Shown one piece after another: positions 58,090-64,000 of a stretch of 64,000 nt of DNA. The position numbers were made by a program, and so were the translations under genes. The notes beneath the pieces were generated by a model. That model was not told the DNA's origin, did no database searches, and saw only the letters and a list, made by a program, of their open reading frames with translations. The stretch's first letter is position 1. Every line of letters starts with the position of its first letter. The DNA is from Leptobrachium leishanense (Eukaryota > Chordata > Amphibia > Anura > Megophryidae): contig CM019066.1 in the NCBI GenBank assembly GCA_009667805.1, forward strand, positions 116,240,190 through 116,304,189. The letters are read 5' to 3'.

Positions 58090-59019
58090 CAAAACACAAT
58101 CATGAAGACTAAGTGTGGCCAGGGTTTGACCAAGTGGCTACTATACAAAACTGGACATACCCCATTTTCAACACTCTGGGTTGTCTACTTCTCAAAATGA
58201 TATGCCATGATGGGGTACTTTTCATACCTGGGCTGCCATACCCTCTCAAATTCAACCTAGGCCCAGCAAACCAATCTGGCAAACTCTACATTTGATCGTG
58301 TAACTTTCCAAAAAGCAAAATAAAAATGCTAAATTGAGGGTACTGTTGAACTCGTAACACATTGCCGAACAGAAATATGAGTTTTTTTAGGCCAGTAAAA
58401 TGTCGAGGGAGCATGATATCATCAGTAAAATCAGTTTTTGTGTGGAAAATGCAAAACACAAACATGAAGACCAAGTTTGCGACTAAGTGACTACTATAAA
58501 AAAAAAAAAAAAACGTGCACCATTTTGAATAGCCTGGGTTGTCTACTTTTCAAAATGTTATGACATGTTGGGGTACTTTTCATACCTGGACTGCCTTAAC
58601 CTCTCAATCTGGCAAATTCAAGTTGTATAATCTGAAATGGGCAAACTCTATATTTGAACCTGTAACTTTCCAAAACCTCTACATGGGGGTACCGTTGAAC
58701 TCGTAAGACATTGCCGACCAGAAATATATGTATTTTATTTCATTTAATGCTAAGCGTACAATGTCATTCACACTAAAAATACAATGCAGAACTTTGAAAA
58801 TAGCAAAATTTCCTTTTCTCATAGTTTTTAGGGTTTTTTTCGTACTATAATATATTTTATATATAAATCTTTGGAAAATGAAAGCCCTATTTCTCCTGAA
58901 CAAAATGATCTATAATAAGGGTGGGTACACTTAATATGTAAGAGGTAAATTATGGTTGAACAGCGAATAGCTGAAATTCTACTTTTAGAAGTGTTCCAAA
59001 CTTGTAAAATTACTCCCGT
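58090..59019. mobile_element. piggyBac-like 3' remnant inserted in a LINE
   Basis: Right end CCGTCCTTAAAGGG at 59006-59019, followed by TTAA at 59020-59023. The interior (ACACATTGCCGAACA..., GGCCAGTAAAA) matches the 3' UTR of the piggyBac at 45621-55811 (about 55430-55480), twice in tandem. The left terminus is not located. Confidence 0.6.
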
Positions 59020-59436
59020 CCTTAAAGGGTTAATACAGATTGGCTAAATCCTAAAAACAATAAACACTGCACACTGTTTAAAACTTTGCAGCTAACTCAA
59101 TTAATCTCCTCCCCCACTCGCATTAATATGAAAAGCCCTAACCATACCTTGCTGGACTGGATTCTCTCATCTCCTGATAGGAGGCAGGCGTTCTTGCTAA
59201 TAGCTTTAGTGACCATTGTCTAGTGTACTGCGTGCGCAAAATAAAGGCCTTGAAATCTCCCCCAAAAGGTAATAACCACCAGGTCTTTCAAGAAATTTAT
59301 TCTTGAATCCTTCCTAAGTGATCTCAAACGGCTCCCCTGGTACAGGCTAAACCTAATCCCAGACCTAGACTGTGCAGTTGAATACTTTCAGTCTGAGCTC
59401 CTGCAAGTCTGAAATTCCCATGCCCCGCTGCATAAA

Positions 59437-61603
59437 GTGCGAGTAAAAGGGACCCATCTCCCCTGGGTTACAGCTGATCTTACACTAATGTACCAGCTTA
59501 GAGATTCACTATGGTCAAATTTCAAGAGTACTGGTTCCATGAACAATCACTACGAATACCAAAAATGCTGGAATGAATGCACAAAAATGGCCAAAGCCCA
59601 TTACTTCAATGAAAATCTAAACAATAACATATCAAACCCTAGAAACTTTGAGAACCATAAGTAACATACAAGCACCCCCAGTCCACTCCCAGCCAGCTGC
59701 TGTCAAAGTAAACAACCAAACCCTGCAACACCCCCTAGATGTAGCAAATGCCGTTAATGATTATTTTGTTGGATGCGCCACCACTTTGATTGCCAAGCTA
59801 GGAAATGACATGCAATCAGAGAGGCCTCATGCAGGTCAGGCCCCTCCAACTGGGCAAAGTCCCTGTATCAGACAGGAATTCAGTTTTAGACCAGTGCCTG
59901 TCAGTGTAGTCAGTTGTGGTCGAAACGTCGTTATTCTTGGTTCTGGAATAAATCCATTTGAATTAATACCACGGTATCCGGAGTTCATTTATTGCTTTTT
60001 GACTTTCTTTGGGGCTGTATAGCAAGAGACCCCTTCTTCGGTGACCCACCAAGGGAGATGGTGCCTAAGCTTTAATTTTTCCTGTCAGTGTAGTTACTAA
60101 ACTTCTCCGTAAGCAAAAAATGAAATACCAGTCTGGACCTGATCAAATACCAGCAATGCTGCTGAAAATCAGTGCGCCAGCAATTGCAAATCCTGTTGCA
60201 ACCCTAATAAATGAATCACTGGCGACTAGATACATACCCAAACTCTGGAAGACTGCGAGAGTGGTACCTATCCATAAAAGTGGTGACAGTACTTTGGTAT
60301 CCAGCTACCGTCCGATATCGTTGCTCCCTGTAATGTCAAAAGTCTTGGAAAAATGTGTCTACACACAATTACGTGATTATTATCAATATTGGAACTACTT
60401 AACCACAACCGCCCTTTTAAAAGTCTGCAATGATATCCAAGCTGGGATGGAACAAGGAAACCTAACTGGAGCCATCTTCCTTGATTTTGCCAAGGCCTTT
60501 GACACGGTAGACCATGGCATCTTGTTAGAAAAACTTAAAAACTCTGGCATTGGTGATCGCACGCTAACCTGGTTTCAATCATATGTATCCGACCGATCAC
60601 AATATGTGTCAATTTCTGGCAGCTCCTCCCTCCCGCTCCCAGTCACTTGCGGTGTACCCCAAGGCTCAATACTAGGCCCCCTGCTATTCACAATATTCAT
60701 AAATGATCTGCCCAATGTCTGCAAAGCCTCAACTGTACATATGTACGCAGACGACACTGTGATCTATACCAGCAAACCAAATCTCCCGCAGCTGGAGGCC
60801 GTGCTGCAAGAACAATTCACAGAGGTAGAAAAGTGGATCAAAAACAACAAACTTTTTTTAAATACTGACAAAACTATACGATGCTCTTTGGAACAGCACC
60901 TAAACTACACAAATTGCAAAATCCCCATCTATGTGTTGGGACAAAATCAAATGGCATGCTGACCACAGTCACTTCTCTCAAATATCTAGGTATGTGGTTG
61001 GACCCTAATCTATCCTTTGGCCCCCACATCGAAAAACTCTCATCTAAACTTTACCCCAAACTAGGTGTCCTGTACAGAAACAAATCCTGCCTGAGTCCCG
61101 CGGTAAGAAAGCAGATTGTACAGCAAATGCTTATGCCGGCTATTGATTACGGAGATGTAGTGTATGCAGCCGCCCCGCAAACACACCTTCATAAACTTAC
61201 TACATTGTATAACTCATTCTGCCGCTTTGCGCTACAATGTAACTACATGACCCACCATTGTGACATGTTAAAAGAGCTAAACTGGCCATCGCTGGAATCC
61301 AGACGCACCCTTCACCTTTCCAGCCTGGTGTTTAAGAGCATCTCTGGGAAGCTGCCACCCTACCTGAATAGACTGCTTCCCCCAGCAGCTCCCTCATCCT
61401 ATAACCTCCGATCCAGGACCAGCACCTTACTTGCTATACCACAATACAAAAAGACAGCGGCTCGGTCCTCATTTTCCTACAGAGCACCACAATTATGGAA
61501 TAACCTCCCAGACACCATCAAATCTTCCCCCAGTCTTAAGTCACTCAAAAGCTCCTTACTAACATACCTCAATACAGAATGCACCTGTAAACATGTAACC
61601 TAG
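59437..61603 (+). pseudogene. CR1-like LINE ORF2 (endonuclease C-term, reverse transcriptase)
   Basis: Fragments 59437-59664, 59648-59896 (to the insert), 60095-60962 and 60881-61603 read as one protein. RT motifs: YQSGPDQIPAML, SSYRPISLLPVMSKVLEKCV, IFLDFAKAFDTVDHGIL, GVPQGSILGPLLFTIFINDL and the catalytic MYADDTVIYTS, then LKYLGMWLDPNLSFGPHIEK. The frameshift at about 60874 is a one-base loss relative to the copy at 61830-63000. Inactive. Confidence 0.88.
59911..60080. mobile_element. 170-bp retroposed insert with 14-bp duplication
   Basis: CCTGTCAGTGTAGT at 59897-59910 and again at 60081-60094, perfect. The insert contains GGTCGAAACGTCGTTATTCT and GGAATAAATCCATTTGAATT, a phrase type common at the 3' ends of frog retroposons. 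It interrupts the LINE reading frame. Confidence 0.85.
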
Positions 61604-61800
61604 TGACTATATTTCCTACATATTTTTCTGTTAATCTGTAGATTTGTGTTTTTTTTTAATATCTTGCATTGTATTACTTTGTATTTCTGTAACTGTAACA
61701 CTTCAATGTTCTTGAACCCAGGACATACTTGAAAACGAGAGAAATCTCAATGTATCCTTCCTGGTAAAATCCTTTATTTACAAATAAATAAATAAATAAA

Positions 61801-63000
61801 ATCATATTGTGATCGGTCGGATACATATGTGTCAATTTCTGGCAGCTCCTCCCTCCCGCTCCCAGTCACTTGCGGTGTACCCCAAGGCTCAATACTAGGC
61901 CCCTGCAATTCACATTATTCATAAATGATCTGCCCAACGTCTGCAAAGCCTCAACTGTACATATGTACGCAGACGACACTGTAATCTATACCAGCAAACC
62001 AAATCTCCCGCAACTGGAGGCCGTGCTGCAAGAACAATTCACAGAGGTAGAAAAGTGGATCAAACACAACAAACTTTTTTTTAAATACTGACAAAACTGT
62101 AACGATGCTCTTTGGAACAGCAACTAAACTACACAAATTGCAAAATCCCCATCTATGTGTTGGGACAAAATCAAATGGCACACTGACCACAGTCACTTCT
62201 CTCAAATATCTAGGTATGTGGTTGGACCCTAATCTATCCTTTGGCCCCCACATCGGAAAACTCTCATCTAAACTCTACCCCAAACTAGGTGCCCTGTACA
62301 GAAACAAATCCTGCCTGAGCCCCGCGGTAAGAAAACAGATTGTACAACAAATGCTTATGCCAGCTATTGATTACGGAGATCTAGTCTATGCAGCAGCCCC
62401 GCAAACACACCTTCAGAAACTTACTACATTGTATAACCACCATTGACCCACCATTGTGACATGTTAAAAGAGCTAAACTGGCTATCGCTGGAGTCTAAAC
62501 GCACCCTTCACCTTTCCAGCCTGGTGTCTAAGAGCATTTCTGGGAAGCTGCCACCCTACCTGAATAGACTGCTTCCCCCCAGCAGCTCCCTCATCCTATA
62601 ACCTCCGATTCAGGACCAGCACCTTACTTGCAATACCACAATACAAAAAGACAGTGGCAAGGTCCTCATTTTCCTACAGAGCACCACAATTATGGAATAA
62701 CCTCCCAAACACCATCAAATCTTCCCCCAGTCTTAAGTCACTCAAGAGCTCCTTACTAACATACGTCAATACAGAATGCACCTGTAAACATGTAACATAG
62801 TGAGTATATTTCCTACATATTTATTTTCTGTTAATCCTGTAATTTGTGTTTTTTTTTTTAAATATCTTGCATTGTATTACTTTGAAGTGTTACAGTTACA
62901 GAAATACAATGTTCTTGAACCCAGGACATACTTGAAAAGGAGAGAAATCTCAATGTATCCTTCCTGGTAAAATCCTTTATAAATAAATAAGGCCTATTTA
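61801..63000 (+). mobile_element. Second CR1-like LINE copy, 5'-truncated
   Basis: Starts in the RT near TGTGTCAATTTCTGGCAGCT after a 27-bp inverted piece, and includes YADD (MYADDTVIYTS), the DPNLSFGPHIGK block and the 3' tail to about 62990. A deletion near 62437 removes the segment that is inverted in the 1905 copy. Dead. Confidence 0.87.
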
Positions 63001-63105
63001 CGTTTCATTTAAAGTTTATATTCGTTGCTTGATTCCTGTCTGGCCTCCCCTGTGTCGCCGCCTGTTGGGCTCACATCCGAACCGCACACGCCATGTGACA
63101 GTCCC

Positions 63106-63480
63106 CCCCCCCATGTGGTTCTGGGATTTTTGCTCACCGTTCTTGTGATCATTTTGACCCCCATGGGTGAGATCTTGCATGGAGCCCCAGATCAATGGAG
63201 ATTCAGTGGTCTTGTATGTCTTCCATTTTCGAATGATTGCTCCCACAGTTGATTTCTTCGCACCAAGCTGCTTGCCTATTGCAGATTCAATCTTCCCAGT
63301 CTGGTGCAGGTCTACAATTTTGTTTCTGGTGTCCTTCAACAGCTCTTTGGTCTTGACCATAGTGGAGTTTAGAGTGTGTGTCTGTTTGAGGTTGTGGACA
63401 TGTGTCTTTTTATACTGATAACAAGTTCAAACAGGTGCCATTCATACAGGTAACGAGTGGAGGACAGAGGAGCCTCTTAA
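63106..63480 (-). pseudogene. Tc1 transposase, N-terminal part
   Basis: - strand [20 protein letters not shown] from 63360, then a HTH region [20 protein letters not shown], continuing colinearly into the DLVNDLQRAG frame at 44795. It is the other half of the element at 43826-44795. The end of the element is cut at TTAA 63477-63480 by the next MITE. Confidence 0.88.
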
Positions 63481-64000
63481 CCCTTTCGCTGCTGAGGCGT
63501 TTCACGCCTCTGTGCTGAGGTCATATTTACCGGTTTTGCTCATCATGTTTAAATGCGTTTTGAAGGCTTATTTTAGTATATGACCCAGACATATTATATA
63601 TCGTTCTTTCCGTCAGACTCGGCAGATTAATAATATGTCATTATTATATGTATACGTCATGACCTGTCTGTATATTATAACAAAAAATGCAATAAAATAT
63701 GAATTTTCAATAATTTACAACGTGTAAAGTGTATTTTTTTCACATTTTAACATGCGAGCAATTGCGGTTATATTTTGTATGGGGTGCGCTTGTTAAAAAA
63801 TTAGAGATGGGGTCTCGTTACATTTTTTTTGGGGAAATTACGTGATTTTTAACAAACGCACCGCATACAAAAATCGTTAGTGCAGCATCATTGTTCACAT
63901 TATAATTGAAATGGGAACAATATTGCTGCATTAACAAACCAAAAAAAAAAAACTTTTTTTTTTTTTTTATAATTTTTTTTAAAAATATTTTTTTTTTTTA
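63481..64000. mobile_element. piggyBac-type MITE, second copy, runs off window
   Basis: TTAA at 63477-63480 then CCCTTTCGCTGCTGAG. Matches 3172-4333 closely through ATATGTCATTATTATATGTA and CAATAAAATAT. The right end is outside the window. Inserted into the Tc1 terminal region. Confidence 0.85.

Larger units (their letters stand above)
59024..61800 (+). mobile_element. CR1-like (Jockey-superfamily) LINE, longest local copy
   Basis: Begins inside the AP endonuclease (DWLNPKNNK, LQLTQLISSPTRINMK, SDHCLVYCVRK), continues through the reverse transcriptase, and ends with a 3' UTR (ATCCTTCCTGGTAAAATCC) and an AAATAAAT tail at 61779-61800. Broken by several frameshifts and a 170-bp insertion at 59911-60080. 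Confidence 0.87.
44796..63100. mobile_element. LTR-like insertion splitting the Tc1 (container of nested elements)
   Basis: Starts TGTCACGGTCC at 44796 and ends CCATGTGACA at 63100, with GTCCC at 44791-44795 and 63101-63105. TG...CA ends with a 6-bp inverted repeat and a 5-bp duplication are LTR-retrotransposon features. The first 820 bp (to 45616) and the last 100 bp look like the LTR itself; no gag or pol is visible, so I read it as a solo LTR later filled with other elements. Confidence 0.65.

Noticed and set aside
57484..58112. Overlapping ORFs on both strands in a GC-rich patch
   Set aside because: Multiple frames open at once because of composition; no conserved motif and flanked by repeats.
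59911..60080. tRNA-derived SINE
   Set aside because: No recognisable A and B boxes; kept only as a retroposed insert of unknown origin.
44796..63100. Large DNA transposon (Maverick-like) as the container
   Set aside because: No integrase, polymerase or capsid genes and only a 6-bp terminal inverted repeat; the contents are all other transposons.

Overview
This is a vertebrate nuclear window, most likely amphibian and probably anuran. Only two host genes are supported. On the + strand lie the last thirteen coding exons of SMC4 (condensin core ATPase, 1221-20168). On the - strand lies the whole of TRIM59 (single coding exon 28614-29777, first exon at about 35709, CpG-island promoter at about 35780-36060). 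The convergent SMC4/TRIM59 order matches the arrangement known in other vertebrates. The species assignment is inference from the transposon mix (frog-type L1 with ORF1, L2, CR1-like LINEs, piggyBac, Tc1, hAT and many palindromic MITEs); nothing here fixes the species.

Layout: 1-20.5 kb holds SMC4. Five introns are shorter than 250 bp and carry no recognisable repeat, while the long introns hold piggyBac-type MITEs, a hAT MITE and two other MITE families. Between 20.5 and 28.6 kb is the convergent intergenic region, with a 5'-truncated L2 that keeps an open reverse transcriptase frame (24.4-26.6 kb) and more MITEs. From 28.6 to 36.1 kb is TRIM59 with its 5.9-kb first intron. From 36.4 to 43.8 kb are a CAGGG-type MITE, an ACGTCCGT-type MITE and an almost intact L1 (37990-43814) flanked by a short target duplication.

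From 43826 to the window end is a nested stack of transposons. A Tc1/mariner element is split by an LTR-like insertion (44796-63100) bounded by TGTCAC/GTGACA and by GTCCC duplications. That insertion contains a piggyBac element (45621-55811) with TTAA-type ends, which is split by a minus-strand L1 (47242-54093) with a 15-bp target duplication, which is split in turn by an 816-bp solo LTR (51777-52592) with GTATG duplications. The same outer insertion also holds a piggyBac-like remnant and two CR1-like LINE copies, one of which carries its own 170-bp retroposed insert. The far end of the Tc1 is cut at 63477 by a piggyBac-type MITE that runs off the window.

I found no gene cluster or novel enzymatic system. 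The points worth a second look are the reconstructable order of insertions, two small inversions within one LINE family, an LTR whose terminal 151 bp is exactly duplicated, a GC-AG intron in SMC4, and the cell-cycle-type promoter of TRIM59.
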